Shown here in pieces: positions 1-9,064 of a stretch of DNA of 64,000 bases (positions are counted from its first letter, which is position 1; each line of letters starts with the position of its first letter). The stretch covers positions 1 to 64,000 of the forward strand of contig JALOON010000027.1 in assembly GCA_025454405.1 (NCBI GenBank). Reading direction: 5' to 3'. The translations under genes and the position numbers were made by a program. Source of the stretch: Oscillatoriaceae cyanobacterium Prado104 (GTDB taxonomy: Bacteria; Cyanobacteriota; Cyanobacteriia; Cyanobacteriales; Microcoleaceae). The notes under the pieces are model-generated. The model was not told the DNA's origin, did not search any database, and saw only the letters and a program-made list of their open reading frames with translations.

Positions 1-230
1 TGAATTTGTAGTCATGTATCAGGTGGGGAGTCTCACCCCGATTGCCTGTGAGTTCTTGGTTTGAAATCTAGGAGCGATCGAGCCTGGGGGTAAGTTCCGG
101 GGCTAAACAGTAAGATTTTAGGCTTGATTAACCCAGGATTTCGCTGTTTTTTTACTGTAATTATCGTAGTATGGATAATGTGCGATCGACTTGCGATCGA
201 GAGTTACATTGAAATTTAATTTTGGGTGGG

Positions 231-281
231 GGCGGGTTTATTTAAACCATCAATTATTGCCAGAGATTGTTGGAACCCGCC
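231..281. repeat. Dispersed repeat with GGCGGGTT/AACCCGCC ends
   Basis: This segment starts with ggcgggtttattt and ends with gaacccgcc, so its ends form an 8-bp inverted repeat. A related copy with the same ends but different middle lies at 36665-36717. The rest of 1-343 holds HIP1-like gatcg sites and a short tgatgactgatgact run just before the end of the neighbouring gene. I see no gene there. Confidence 0.6.
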
Positions 282-343
282 TCTAAAAGATTGCGGTTAA
301 TTGAACAGAAATTATGCGATAGCTAATGACTGATGACTGATGA

Positions 344-2239
344 CTAATCTTGAGGGTAATGTTGTGCTAAAAATGAGATAGCATCAGATCGATCGCCCAA
401 TTTTCCATCCAATTTAGCAGCTAACAAATCGTCGAGCATTTGTTTGAATTTCGGTCCGGGTTTGTAGCCCAAATCTTTTAAATCGTTGCCGTTTAAAGGC
501 GGAGTGACATTCGCCCACAAAGTGAGATATTCCCAAATTTGGTGGCGGATTTTTCGCGGACTTTGCAGCGCGATCGCAATTAACAACGGTAATTCGCAAT
601 TCCTTAACAGCATCACCAATTGACTCGGAAACTCGCATTTTGGCAAACCTTCTAATATCTGATTTTTGACAGATTCCAAATCTTGCAGCCACTGAATGCT
701 ATCAGTCGGTAACTGAAGATTTGCCGCCACCTTCCCCCGATATTCTGGTGCTAAATAAGCTATCAAAACTTCCAACCGCATCTGCCATTCAGGAATATTG
801 ATAATTGGGAATTGGGAATTGGGAATTGGGAATTGGGGATTGGGAATTGGGGATTGGGAATTGGGAATTGGGCGTTGGGCATTGGTAATAGTTTCTTGCC
901 TCTCGTTTCTTCCCTCTTCCTTCTTCCCTCTTCCTTCTTCCTTCTTCCTTCGATTCACAACTCGATCGAGCAATCGCAATTGCCGCCATAATTCTCGATC
1001 TAATTCCAAGGTTGGGTGGATGCAGCGCAAAGCTCGCAAATCTCCCAACATTTGCAAAGCAGCTTGCCAATAAGGAGCTTGCAAAATATACTTTAATTCA
1101 CTTTTTAAGCGAGTTTCCAAAGCAGGGGCGCGACCGTTTTCCCCCTGAATTCGATAATAAATTCCGCTTGACAAAGCGTGGCAGATGTAGCCTTCAGTTT
1201 GGGGCTCGATAGCAAATCCCAACCTCACGGCAAACCTGACAGCGCGATAAATTCGTGTCGGATCTTCGATAAAACTGTTGGCGTGCAAAACTCTAATTTG
1301 TTTTAATTTCAAGTCTGCCAAACCGCCAAAAAAATCCAACAATTCACCGCTGCGGGGAACGCCCAACCGCACGGCTAGGGCATTAATTGTAAAATCCCTG
1401 CGGTACAAATCTTGGCGGATCGAACTGGCTTCAACTTCGGGATTTGCAGCAGGATAGGGATAGAATTCAGTGCGGGCAGTGGCGATATCCACCCACAAGG
1501 CACCGAAAGCAGAATCTTTGTGCCACAAGAGGGCGGCAGTTTGAAATTGACCGTGAACGTCCAAACGGGCTGCTGGGTATAGCTTTTGCAGCGCGCGCGC
1601 CACATCGACAGCCGCACAATCGCCCGATCGGCAGTCTCCATCGACTACCAAATCGATATCGGTTAGTGCTAGCTTATCGTGGGGAGCTAATAGAAAATCT
1701 CGCACCGCGCCGCCGACAATATATAGTTGTCCGCCTCGATCTCGGGCTATATTGGCAGCATCGGTTAATAGTTGCCAAAGTTCGGGAGTAAGGCGGGTGC
1801 GCAGCAAGCGTTCGACGGCTTCCGGCAAGGGACAAAAAGCGAATTCTCTACTATTTTCGCTTTCAGAACCGCCATTTTTTTCCCTAGTTTTTTGTTGGTG
1901 CAATTCCCGCAGCACGTCGGTGCGAGTAACAATTCCTACCAGTTGCCCGTTTTCCAATACCGGCAAACGACCGATATCGTATGTCACCATTAAAGATTCA
2001 ATTTCCGGCAGCAAGGTATCCGGGGCGATCGTTTTTAACTGCCAAGTCATGTAACCTTTAACGGGGGCGTGGCTGAAACCGTGGTGCAGGGCGATGTCGA
2101 TGTCGCGGCGCGAGATAATACCGGCCAGCCTGTCGTCCGCATCGACGACAGACAGCCCGGAATGCCCGTAACGCAGGAGGATGCGGTGAGCCTCTCCCAC
2201 GGAGGTTTCCGGGCGAATTGTCCGCACTGGAGAGGACAT
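344..2239 (-). CDS. CBS-domain tRNA nucleotidyltransferase / poly(A) polymerase family protein (3' part of a split fused gene)
   Basis: Class II nucleotidyltransferase of the CCA-adding/poly(A) polymerase family. Residues about 1-115 are a pair of CBS domains ([10 protein letters not shown] opening and a second repeat near [11 protein letters not shown]). The catalytic head follows near residue 175 with GGAVRDFLL and the metal-binding DIDLVVDGD, then the [18 protein letters not shown] segment typical of the neck. Residues about 428-480 are a low-complexity insert (KKEEGRG, then PIPNSQ-type heptads) made of the repeat that is also found between genes. Upstream of the chosen ATG the frame stays open and reads [10 protein letters not shown]...[10 protein letters not shown], which looks like the linker of the cyanobacterial DHH-CBS-nucleotidyltransferase fusion. 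The ATG may therefore be an internal methionine of a gene broken from the DHH part by a frameshift. The predicted role is repair or synthesis of tRNA 3' CCA ends, or related RNA tailing. Family assignment is firm; activity of the split form is unknown. Confidence 0.85.
   Translation of the reverse strand: MSSPVRTIRPETSVGEAHRILLRYGHSGLSVVDADDRLAGIISRRDIDIALHHGFSHAPVKGYMTWQLKTIAPDTLLPEIESLMVTYDIGRLPVLENGQLVGIVTRTDVLRELHQQKTREKNGGSESENSREFAFCPLPEAVERLLRTRLTPELWQLLTDAANIARDRGGQLYIVGGAVRDFLLAPHDKLALTDIDLVVDGDCRSGDCAAVDVARALQKLYPAARLDVHGQFQTAALLWHKDSAFGALWVDIATARTEFYPYPAANPEVEASSIRQDLYRRDFTINALAVRLGVPRSGELLDFFGGLADLKLKQIRVLHANSFIEDPTRIYRAVRFAVRLGFAIEPQTEGYICHALSSGIYYRIQGENGRAPALETRLKSELKYILQAPYWQAALQMLGDLRALRCIHPTLELDRELWRQLRLLDRVVNRRKKEEGRGKKEEGRNERQETITNAQRPIPNSQSPIPNPQFPIPNSQFPIINIPEWQMRLEVLIAYLAPEYRGKVAANLQLPTDSIQWLQDLESVKNQILEGLPKCEFPSQLVMLLRNCELPLLIAIALQSPRKIRHQIWEYLTLWANVTPPLNGNDLKDLGYKPGPKFKQMLDDLLAAKLDGKLGDRSDAISFLAQHYPQD
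797..957 (-). repeat. Heptamer (aattggg) array plus cttcttcc-rich tract inside the nucleotidyltransferase gene
   Basis: On the plus strand about a dozen imperfect aattggg units are followed by a cttccctcttcc-type tract. Read on the coding strand it gives KKEEGRG followed by repeated IPNSQFP heptapeptides. The host frame is kept on both sides. The same two-part composite is found inside the EAL gene at 25380-25512 and, on the opposite strand, between genes at 30535-30765. Confidence 0.85.
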
Positions 2240-2298
2240 TAACTCGCGGGCGGAGGGCGGGTGGGGAATTTGAGCTTTGAGTCCGATCGCTAACCGAT

Positions 2299-3219
2299 CT
2301 AAAGTTTGTACTGGGTCAACATCGCGGGCAGCCAGGGAGGCGGCGTGGTGCCTTCAATGCGCGATCGGCCGATAATAGTTAAGCGATTGGAAACTTGCTG
2401 TTCTTCAGAGTCAGGATTGGCGCTGCGCTTGCTGTCGTTTTCGCCGTATTTGTAAACATTGCCTAACAGCAGAGCATCAGTTTCCGTCAAATCCAGCAAG
2501 CGGGCAGTCAGGGAAGACAGTCCGGGAACAAAGGCTTCAGTATAAAGCAGCACCCAAGCAACACTGTAACCGTGCAAAGAGTCCGATCGCAAATTTTCCA
2601 GCGCTTCCGAAAGCAAATCTTGTAACTGCGGGGACAAACCGGGTTCCGCATATTCGGCGATGACGCGCAAACTCGCTCCTTGCGACATCAGCCACGCTAA
2701 AGCTGTGGCATCTCGCGGGGTGGCGCTTTCAAAGGTTAGGGAACCCGTATCGACATGGATGCCAAGGGCCATGACGGTTGCTTCTGAAGGCTGAAGGCGG
2801 AAAGTGCCGCTATTTTCGGGATTTTCCAGCTTTTCTCGCAGTTTTTCGACAATTAAAGTAGTAGTGGCTCCGACTGCTTCGATCTGACTTATTGTAGCGG
2901 GGATGTCGGAATGGGCTTCTAAGTGGTGGTCGAAAACGGCAATTTCATTGAGTTGGGGCAAATCCAGCCACTCGGCGGCTTTTCCCAAACGATCGCGCTG
3001 AGTAGAATCAACGATAGCGATCGATCGAATTTTTTGGGGATTGACGGCGCGACGTTCGATTAGCGGGTATTCGTCGCGGTGCAGCGCCAAAAAATCCCGC
3101 ACCGTCGGGTGACAACCCCCAGTCAACACGATCCTGCTACCGGGGCGCAGCACGCAAAGTCCTACTGCTGCCCCCAAGGCGTCAAAATCTGCTGTTGTGT
3201 GGCACAAAATTAAGTCCAT
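2299..3219 (-). CDS. DHH-family phosphoesterase domain protein (5' part of a split fused gene)
   Basis: Start chosen at the ATG giving [18 protein letters not shown], the usual N-terminus of this family. A longer reading from 3339 adds an unconserved 40 aa. Catalytic motifs of the DHH superfamily are visible: [10 protein letters not shown], the AIVDSTQ aspartate and VFDHH. The C-terminal DHHA1-like part runs to GRSRIEGT and then leaves frame, ending in [15 protein letters not shown]. The alternative frame at this point reads [20 protein letters not shown] and continues into the CBS/nucleotidyltransferase frame. DHHA1 domains normally carry a glycine-rich GGGGH segment just before such an HAAS-like stretch, and it is missing here, so a deletion of roughly 40 bp with frameshift is likely. 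DHH/DHHA1 proteins are usually phosphoesterases acting on short oligonucleotides or related substrates; this copy may be impaired. Confidence 0.75.
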   Translation of the reverse strand: MDLILCHTTADFDALGAAVGLCVLRPGSRIVLTGGCHPTVRDFLALHRDEYPLIERRAVNPQKIRSIAIVDSTQRDRLGKAAEWLDLPQLNEIAVFDHHLEAHSDIPATISQIEAVGATTTLIVEKLREKLENPENSGTFRLQPSEATVMALGIHVDTGSLTFESATPRDATALAWLMSQGASLRVIAEYAEPGLSPQLQDLLSEALENLRSDSLHGYSVAWVLLYTEAFVPGLSSLTARLLDLTETDALLLGNVYKYGENDSKRSANPDSEEQQVSNRLTIIGRSRIEGTTPPPWLPAMLTQYKL

Positions 3220-3339
3220 AGCCGAAAATCCCGCGTTTTTCGCTCCCGGTGTGGCAATTTCTCCCAGCGTACAGCGGGCGAGCAATAGTTTCATGATACC
3301 GCGAGCGGGGGGGCAGCAGTGCGAGCGGGACGCTTGCAC

Positions 3340-3733
3340 TGCTGCAATTGGGGAACTGTGGCAGGATTGAGAACATTGAATCCAGTGTCAAAAGCAGCAG
3401 CAAACGATGGTAAAATTCAAAACAAATCTCAAAAGTCGCTGAATGTTGAACTTGCTGTAACAACTCTGCTGCAGAAGCCTCCCCTGTTGGACAATCACTA
3501 AAACTGGAGAGCGCCAAAGTACAAGAACGGCAAAAAAAGTTCGGCGTAGCGGCAGTCGATTAGAGATAAAAATTAACTTCAAAAGTAGTCCCCTGCAGGT
3601 TTGTCGCCTGGGCGGATGCGCCGAGTTAATGGGCAATATATTTTGTCCGTTGGCTTACAGCCAACAAATTAGAGGCGGGAATGTTTGTCCGGCTTCTGAA
3701 AAACTTTTTCAACTCAACGCACTGTTACATCCC
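3340..3733. other. Intergenic region upstream of psbZ
   Basis: No convincing gene. It should contain the psbZ promoter, which I cannot pin down. A small hairpin (gttggc, 5-nt loop, gccaac) lies at 3649-3665. The ribosome-binding site aaggaga at 3734-3740 precedes psbZ. Short open frames here have no recognisable protein features. Confidence 0.5.
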
Positions 3734-3744
3734 AAGGAGAAAAG

Positions 3745-3936
3745 ATGTTATCAATTTTGTTTCAGTTGGTTTTAACGGCTCTGGTAGTGCTGTCATTTGT
3801 GATGGTGGTCGGCGTTCCGGTTGCTTATGCTTCTCCCCAAAACTGGAGTCAGTCTAAGTCGCTGATTTATGCAGGTTCCGGCCTCTGGTTTTTGCTGGTG
3901 ATTGCTGTGGCTGTTTTAAACTTCTTGGTGGTTTAA
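3745..3936 (+). CDS. psbZ: Photosystem II protein PsbZ (Ycf9)
   Basis: A 63-aa protein with two transmembrane helices, one near residues 3-27 and one near 40-62, joined by the conserved loop [16 protein letters not shown]. Length and sequence match the PsbZ family. PsbZ is a small thylakoid subunit at the edge of the photosystem II core and helps stabilise PSII supercomplexes and the antenna interface. A good ribosome-binding site (aaggaga, 4 nt before the ATG) supports the start. ribH follows about 370 bp downstream on the same strand; psbZ and ribH are often neighbours in cyanobacteria as far as I recall. Confidence 0.95.
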   Translation: MLSILFQLVLTALVVLSFVMVVGVPVAYASPQNWSQSKSLIYAGSGLWFLLVIAVAVLNFLVV

Positions 3937-4200
3937 ATTGGCAATTTAAATTGGGCGATCGATCGCCCGAAATTGACAGTCAGAAGGTAGAATGCAGGTA
4001 GTTGATAGTTGACAGTTGGTAAGGAGTTTTGAATTTTTAATTTTGAGTTTTGAGTTTTGAGTTAAAGACAGTTCTGAAGTTCAAAAATCGAAACTTAAAA
4101 CTCAGAACTTCCCCTGACAGTTGAGAGTTAAACTCAATTTTTTGCATTCTGCATTCTGATTTTTGGTGTTGAGCGATCGAACTCAACTCAACAATCCAAA

Positions 4201-4288
4201 ATATCAAGATTTCGATCGCTAGCCCAAAAAATCTAAAATCTAAAATATCAAGACTTCGATCGCTAGCCCAAAAAATCTAAAATCTAAA
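4201..4288. repeat. 44-bp tandem duplication upstream of ribH
   Basis: Copies 4201-4244 and 4245-4288 differ by a single base (atatcaagat versus atatcaagac). Each contains a gatcgctagccc core and aaaatct heptamers. The array ends 16 bp before the ribH start. The rest of 3937-4304 holds gagttttga-type repeats with a nearby inverted copy at 4025-4110 and a gatagttgacagttgg repeat near 3998. Confidence 0.85.
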
Positions 4289-4304
4289 ATCTAAAATCAA
4301 ACTC

Positions 4305-4859
4305 ATGGCTGTTTTTGAAGGGACGTTTACTCAGACAGAATCTTTGCGATTTGCGATCGTCATCGGTCGTTTTAACGATTTAGTTGTAGAGAAACTTTTA
4401 GCCGGTTGTCAAGATTGTTTGAAACGCCACGGGATAGATACAAATCCCCACGGTACTCAAGTGGATTATTTTTGGGTTCCCGGCAGTTTTGAGATTCCTG
4501 TGGTAGCCCGACAAGCTGCACTTTCTCGGCGCTACGATGCGGTAATTTGTTTGGGTGCGGTAATTCGGGGTCAAACTCCTCATTTCGATTTTGTAGCGGG
4601 CGAAGCTGCTAAGGGAATTGCTGCTGCTGCTTTTCAAACTGGCGTGCCGGTGATTTTTGGAGTGGTGACAACTGACACGATGCAGCAAGCTTTGGAAAGG
4701 GCGGGAATTAAGAGCAATTTGGGTTGGAATTACGCGATGAGTGCTTTGGAAATGGGCAGTTTGATGCGGCAAGTTAAGGGTTTGTCGCCCAATTCTTACG
4801 GTGAATTGGCGGCTGCTTCTGCCGTTCAAATGCTGTCGGGGGAAACAAATGATAGTTGA
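4305..4859 (+). CDS. ribH: 6,7-dimethyl-8-ribityllumazine synthase
   Basis: Catalyses the penultimate step of riboflavin synthesis, condensing 5-amino-6-ribitylaminouracil with 3,4-dihydroxy-2-butanone 4-phosphate. At 184 aa it is close to the usual length with a short C-terminal extension. Family motifs are clear: the substrate-binding VPGSFEIPV near residue 62, [17 protein letters not shown] around 85-101 with the catalytic histidine, and [17 protein letters not shown] near 121-137. No clear Shine-Dalgarno sequence precedes the ATG; the upstream bases are the aaaatct repeat. A RibD-type reductase lies 4 kb downstream on the other strand, but the two are not an operon. Confidence 0.96.
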   Translation: MAVFEGTFTQTESLRFAIVIGRFNDLVVEKLLAGCQDCLKRHGIDTNPHGTQVDYFWVPGSFEIPVVARQAALSRRYDAVICLGAVIRGQTPHFDFVAGEAAKGIAAAAFQTGVPVIFGVVTTDTMQQALERAGIKSNLGWNYAMSALEMGSLMRQVKGLSPNSYGELAAASAVQMLSGETNDS

Positions 4860-4961
4860 TAGTTGACAGTTGGGAATTGGTAATTAGTAATTCTCCCAAT
4901 CTAGCAATCTCTCAATCTCTGATAAATTTTTATTCTGGCAAATCAATGGAAGCACGATCGG

Positions 4962-7607
4962 ATGAAATACATTATAGATAAGGCATTACCGTTTCCCTAC
5001 CCGATATATGTACCTCACTCAAATGAAAACCTAGATCGTGAAAAATTCTATAATGTCAAAGCCCGCAACTGCATCAACTATGCCCACCAATACAGCGAGA
5101 AGCAGCCAAACAGAGGCTCGAATTTGCTGTGCTATTTTCTAGCCTTCTTACTTTGCTATTTTTGCTGGCAACCTGCGGTTTTTGCAAAGGGCGTAGCGAA
5201 TTCCTCACCTCAAATATTAGTGACACAGGAAATTCGCTACTCTTTACCCGAAGCAGGCGAAGTTTTTCTCGTCTGGGGAGTTAACGGCTGGGCAACAGTA
5301 CCCGAAACCCAACGCCCCCCAGGTACCGCAATCAAAAATAAAATTATGTTCGCGCCAATGGAACGCCAGTCAAATTACTTTACAGCCAAAGTACGAGTAC
5401 CTGCTGGTGCAACCATTGATTATGTTTTTCAAATTACCAAAACGCAGGATGGTAGCGCGATCGAAATTTGGGATAATAATTCTTCTGCCCAGACCAAATA
5501 CTATCGTACAGTTGCAGTCTCAAATGGAGTTGTTCAAATAGAAGCAAAAATAACAACAAAAAGCTCCTCACCTCAAACATTAGTGACCCAAGAAATTCGC
5601 TACTCTTTATCCGAAGCAGGCGAAGTTTTTCTCGTCTGGGGAGTTAACGGCTGGACAACAGTACCCGAAACCCAACGCCCCCCAGGCACTGAAATCAAAA
5701 ATAAAATTATGTTCGCGCCAATGGAACGCCAGTCAAATTACTTTACAGCCAAAGTGCGAGTACCTGCTGGTGCAACCATTGATTATGTTTTTCAAATTAC
5801 CAAAACGCGGCATGGTAGCGCGATCGAAATTTGGGATAATAACTTTTCTGCTCGGACAGAAAACTATTATACTGTGCCCGTCCAAGACGGAGTTACTTCA
5901 ATAGAAGCAAAAACATCAATCAAAAATTTGTTGCAAGCATCTAACACTAATTTTGGTTCAGTATTTTGGTGGTGTTCGTTAGCAGTTGTTCTGATTCTGT
6001 ATGTTGCTTTATTAGTGGGAATTTCCCGGCTCAACACCCAGCAGCTATCAAGAAATCGTAACTTGCTATCAAACTCGCTCCAAAAATTAGTAAAATATCA
6101 GTTTTCTATAAGTTTATTGCTCTTTATTATAGCCTGCTATTTTGTGTTTTTATTTTGTTTGGAGTTCCCATCTGTTCGGATGTGGGATGAATCGCGACAA
6201 GCAGTGAATGCCTTGGAAATGAGTATCAATGGCAACCCGATAGTCACGCATTTTGACGGAAAACCCGATCTGTGGAATACAAAACCACCTATGTTAATTT
6301 GGGCGATAGCTCTGTCCATGAAAATTTTTGGATATAATACATTTGCTCTGCGGTTGCCATCAGCAATATGCGCTGCAAGTACAGCGATCGTAATTTTTAT
6401 ATTCAGTGCTAAATACTTGAAAAGCCTGAAGATAGCATGGGTGAGTGGGTTGGTATTAATAACAAGTTCTGGATTTGTCGGATTTCACGCAGGCAGAAGC
6501 GGAGATTACGACGCCATGCTTGTGCTTTGGATAACTATTTATTCGCTGTCATACTTGATATACTTGCACTCAAATGAACTCAAAAAACAACGTTTTTATT
6601 GGTCAATAGCAACGGCTGCTTTAATCTTTGCCGTATTAACGAAAAGTGTTGCAGGATTTCTGCCGTTACCAGGTATTTTTTTGTATACTCTCTATACACG
6701 AAAACTTAAAAGCATACTCTTTTCATCTTGGTTTTATATTTCTTGTAGTATGTTGCTAGTAGTGTTATTAAGCTACTACCTGACTAGAGAAGTTTACAAT
6801 CCCGGCTATTTTAAAGCCGTATTATTGAATGATTTGAATAGATATCATGATGTTCATGAAAACAATGAAGGTTCATTTTTATTTTATCTAAAATACATCA
6901 ACAATGACAGATATACACGGTGGATTTATCTATTACCTATTGGTTTGTCGATGAGTTTATTGAGTGTTAAAAAACATTTAAAAGCTGTGGGCATTTTTGG
7001 ACTGCTCTACTTAACTTGCTATTGGGCGATCGTTTCTTTTTCTAAAACAAAGGTTGTTTGGTATATTAATCCTATATATCCCATATCGTCTCTGGTTATT
7101 GGTGTAGGTTTAACTGAAATTTTCGACGCGATACTTAATTCGTTGTCTGTTGACAATTTAAAGCGTCAGTTGATTTTTGTTTTGACGGCGATCGCTATTT
7201 TTGTCATGCCATATTTTGATATTACATATAACTTGGTTTACAAGCAGGATTTACTACATTTTCATCAATCAGATATTGAACTAAAGTATGGAGATTACTT
7301 TCAACAAATTTTCCAAGATATTCCGCAATTAACCGAGTTTACAGCCGCAAGCAACAAATATAATGCTCACTTGATATTTTACTCAAAATTAGCAAATCTT
7401 ACCGGAAAATATTCAATATCACCTGTGGTTGAATATCAATATAGAGAAAATAAGAATCTGAAACTTAATCCGGGTGAAGTTGTTGTAACTTGTGAATATG
7501 GAGTCACAAAAATACTGGAACAGCACTACAATTTGAAATTATTACACAGCAATGAGTTTTGCGCTACATTCAAGATTGAAAAAATATCAAATTCAGCAGG
7601 TTTATGA
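4962..7607 (+). CDS. GT39/ArnT-like membrane glycosyltransferase with two N-terminal carbohydrate-binding-like modules
   Basis: An 881-aa protein. Residues 1-75 end in a hydrophobic segment (LLCYFLAFLLCYFCW) that looks like a signal anchor behind a long polar leader. Two nearly identical modules follow, about residues 83-177 and 204-298, each with EIRYSL, VFLVWGVNGW and PAGATIDYVFQITKT. They resemble starch-binding-type beta-sandwich modules. From about residue 330 there are many predicted membrane helices with the GT39-type first loop MWDESRQAVNALEM (D409, E410), as in polyprenyl-phosphate-sugar transferases of the PMT/ArnT group. The predicted role is transfer of a lipid-linked sugar to a protein, lipid or polysaccharide at the outer face of the plasma membrane; donor and acceptor are unknown. 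The start is uncertain because no ribosome-binding site is evident. Confidence 0.8.
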   Translation: MKYIIDKALPFPYPIYVPHSNENLDREKFYNVKARNCINYAHQYSEKQPNRGSNLLCYFLAFLLCYFCWQPAVFAKGVANSSPQILVTQEIRYSLPEAGEVFLVWGVNGWATVPETQRPPGTAIKNKIMFAPMERQSNYFTAKVRVPAGATIDYVFQITKTQDGSAIEIWDNNSSAQTKYYRTVAVSNGVVQIEAKITTKSSSPQTLVTQEIRYSLSEAGEVFLVWGVNGWTTVPETQRPPGTEIKNKIMFAPMERQSNYFTAKVRVPAGATIDYVFQITKTRHGSAIEIWDNNFSARTENYYTVPVQDGVTSIEAKTSIKNLLQASNTNFGSVFWWCSLAVVLILYVALLVGISRLNTQQLSRNRNLLSNSLQKLVKYQFSISLLLFIIACYFVFLFCLEFPSVRMWDESRQAVNALEMSINGNPIVTHFDGKPDLWNTKPPMLIWAIALSMKIFGYNTFALRLPSAICAASTAIVIFIFSAKYLKSLKIAWVSGLVLITSSGFVGFHAGRSGDYDAMLVLWITIYSLSYLIYLHSNELKKQRFYWSIATAALIFAVLTKSVAGFLPLPGIFLYTLYTRKLKSILFSSWFYISCSMLLVVLLSYYLTREVYNPGYFKAVLLNDLNRYHDVHENNEGSFLFYLKYINNDRYTRWIYLLPIGLSMSLLSVKKHLKAVGIFGLLYLTCYWAIVSFSKTKVVWYINPIYPISSLVIGVGLTEIFDAILNSLSVDNLKRQLIFVLTAIAIFVMPYFDITYNLVYKQDLLHFHQSDIELKYGDYFQQIFQDIPQLTEFTAASNKYNAHLIFYSKLANLTGKYSISPVVEYQYRENKNLKLNPGEVVVTCEYGVTKILEQHYNLKLLHSNEFCATFKIEKISNSAGL
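5208..5855 (+). repeat. In-gene tandem duplication encoding twin carbohydrate-binding-like modules
   Basis: Copy 1 spans about 5208-5492 and copy 2 about 5571-5855, offset by exactly 363 bp (121 codons). The copies are almost identical at DNA level over about 285 bp, while the 78-bp spacers differ. This points to a recent duplication or gene conversion of one module. Confidence 0.9.
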
Positions 7608-7750
7608 CAATCTATTGATAGTCAAAGTTAAGATTTGATGTTTTTAACTGCAGATGTATGCAAAGCCTTCGGGAAGGGTACGGAGATGAACGCAGATAGT
7701 AATTCAGAATTATATCGATCGAATAATACCGTACTGTGATAGATTGAAGA

Positions 7751-8986
7751 GTGGGTATTAATCGAAATCTCCATTACAGACTGGTAGGGCCAGCTATTCT
7801 ACCCAATATGCGATCGCTAGATTCTCACAACAAATATCCAGATTGCTTGTGGATGCAATTAGAAGCAATTCCCGTTCCGCCGTCGGAGGCAACTGCCAGC
7901 GGCCGCGTTGACCTTTATTTGAGCCTCCAGTTTCATGAGTGTTGGGAAACACTACTCGGTGGCCGCGTCAAATTTGGACTGCAAGGCGGCAGGCTCAATC
8001 TCAATCTGGAAAATTGCAAGCTTCCCCTCGCAGCACGTCAATTAATTGGCGATTTCCAGCTATTGCCAACCGAAAATACTTCGGAAATTAAAAGTAACGC
8101 AGATGGTTTAGTGTCGGAAAAAAAAGAGGAAACTGACGGCGCGTTTTGTCATGTTTCAACAAGGGGTGACGATACAAAGCCTAGTTGGACTTTTGAATTA
8201 AAAAAAGGTAAACCGCCATTAAAAGGTTTGCTGAAAAGTGCTAAGCTGGGAGAAATGGCTGCAAAATCATTTGCGATCGCAGCAGATTTTACAGCAGCCA
8301 AAGAAGATATTTATCTAGCAGATGCTGAGGGTTTGTGGCCGCACGACATCACCCCTAACAAACATTCTATTTTATCAAGACTCCTGACTGTTTGTTGGTT
8401 GGAAAGTAAATTGCAACCCGCTCTCAGTTGGGCGATATTGTCCTACGATTCGCCGAGGATTGAAAGGCGCGAGCCGGCAATTTTGCCGCAAGCTGAATCT
8501 CAATTGCAGGAAAAGGTCGATCGAATCATCGCAGCTAAAACAGACAACTTTGCTGAGTTGGCAAAAATCGCTAATCTCAATCTATCTGAGGATTTTGCGG
8601 GAGCTAATTTGCTCGGAACGACTTTGACGGGAGTTGATTTTAGCAGCGCCAAGCTCGATCGGGCTAATTTCCGGGGTGCAGATTTGAGCGATGCCGATTT
8701 TAGCGAAGCCAGCCTGCAAAATGCTAAATTTAGCGGTGCGGATTTGAGCGGTACTTTCTTGGGAAATGCGGATTTGCAAGCTGCCGATTTGTACAAAGCA
8801 AGTTTGGCTTTAGCTAATCTGTGCGGTGCAAATTTGTGCGGTGCAAATCTGGTGGAAGTGAATTTAACAAATGCTAATTTTAGCGGTGCAAATGTGGCGT
8901 CAGCTAGATTTAGGAATAATTCAGGACTTTCGGAGGAGATGCAGGCAAATTTACAACTGCGCGGAGCAATATTTGTCGATCGCTGA
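7751..8986 (+). CDS. Pentapeptide-repeat protein with N-terminal domain of unknown function
   Basis: A protein of 411 aa from a GTG start; an ATG at 7808 giving MRSLDSHNKYPD is an alternative start. Residues about 30-240 form a conserved-looking soluble domain (GRVDLYLSLQFHECWETLLGG; LTDAEGLWP-like LADAEGLWPHDI) that I recall from other cyanobacterial pentapeptide proteins but cannot assign a function. From about residue 280 to 400 there is a pentapeptide-repeat right-handed beta-helix of A(D/N)LxG units (GANL, GADLSDADF, CGANLCGANL). Such helices usually mediate protein interaction; a few mimic DNA, but nothing here shows that. Long open frames on the opposite strand over the repeats are artefacts of repeat composition. 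Confidence 0.8.
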   Translation: MGINRNLHYRLVGPAILPNMRSLDSHNKYPDCLWMQLEAIPVPPSEATASGRVDLYLSLQFHECWETLLGGRVKFGLQGGRLNLNLENCKLPLAARQLIGDFQLLPTENTSEIKSNADGLVSEKKEETDGAFCHVSTRGDDTKPSWTFELKKGKPPLKGLLKSAKLGEMAAKSFAIAADFTAAKEDIYLADAEGLWPHDITPNKHSILSRLLTVCWLESKLQPALSWAILSYDSPRIERREPAILPQAESQLQEKVDRIIAAKTDNFAELAKIANLNLSEDFAGANLLGTTLTGVDFSSAKLDRANFRGADLSDADFSEASLQNAKFSGADLSGTFLGNADLQAADLYKASLALANLCGANLCGANLVEVNLTNANFSGANVASARFRNNSGLSEEMQANLQLRGAIFVDR

Positions 8987-9064
8987 CAGTCGATCGTTGG
9001 TAGTTGACAGTTGACAGAGAAGTTTTGGATGCTCGATATGTTTTATTATACTGTACTCGAAGAG

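Noticed and set aside
798..1073. Plus-strand open frame over the heptamer array (NWELGIG repeats)
   Set aside because: It exists only because the heptamer is stop-free in six frames; it is antisense to a well-supported gene.
3589..3602. A 14-bp identity (tcccctgcaggttt) upstream of psbZ and again upstream of psaE at 10142-10155
   Set aside because: In 64 kb several chance 14-bp matches are expected, the distances to the genes differ, and no known photosystem regulator binds this sequence.
8500..8796. Minus-strand open frames opposite the pentapeptide repeats
   Set aside because: They are shadows of the biased codon pattern of the A(D/N)LxG repeats and have no start context or family.
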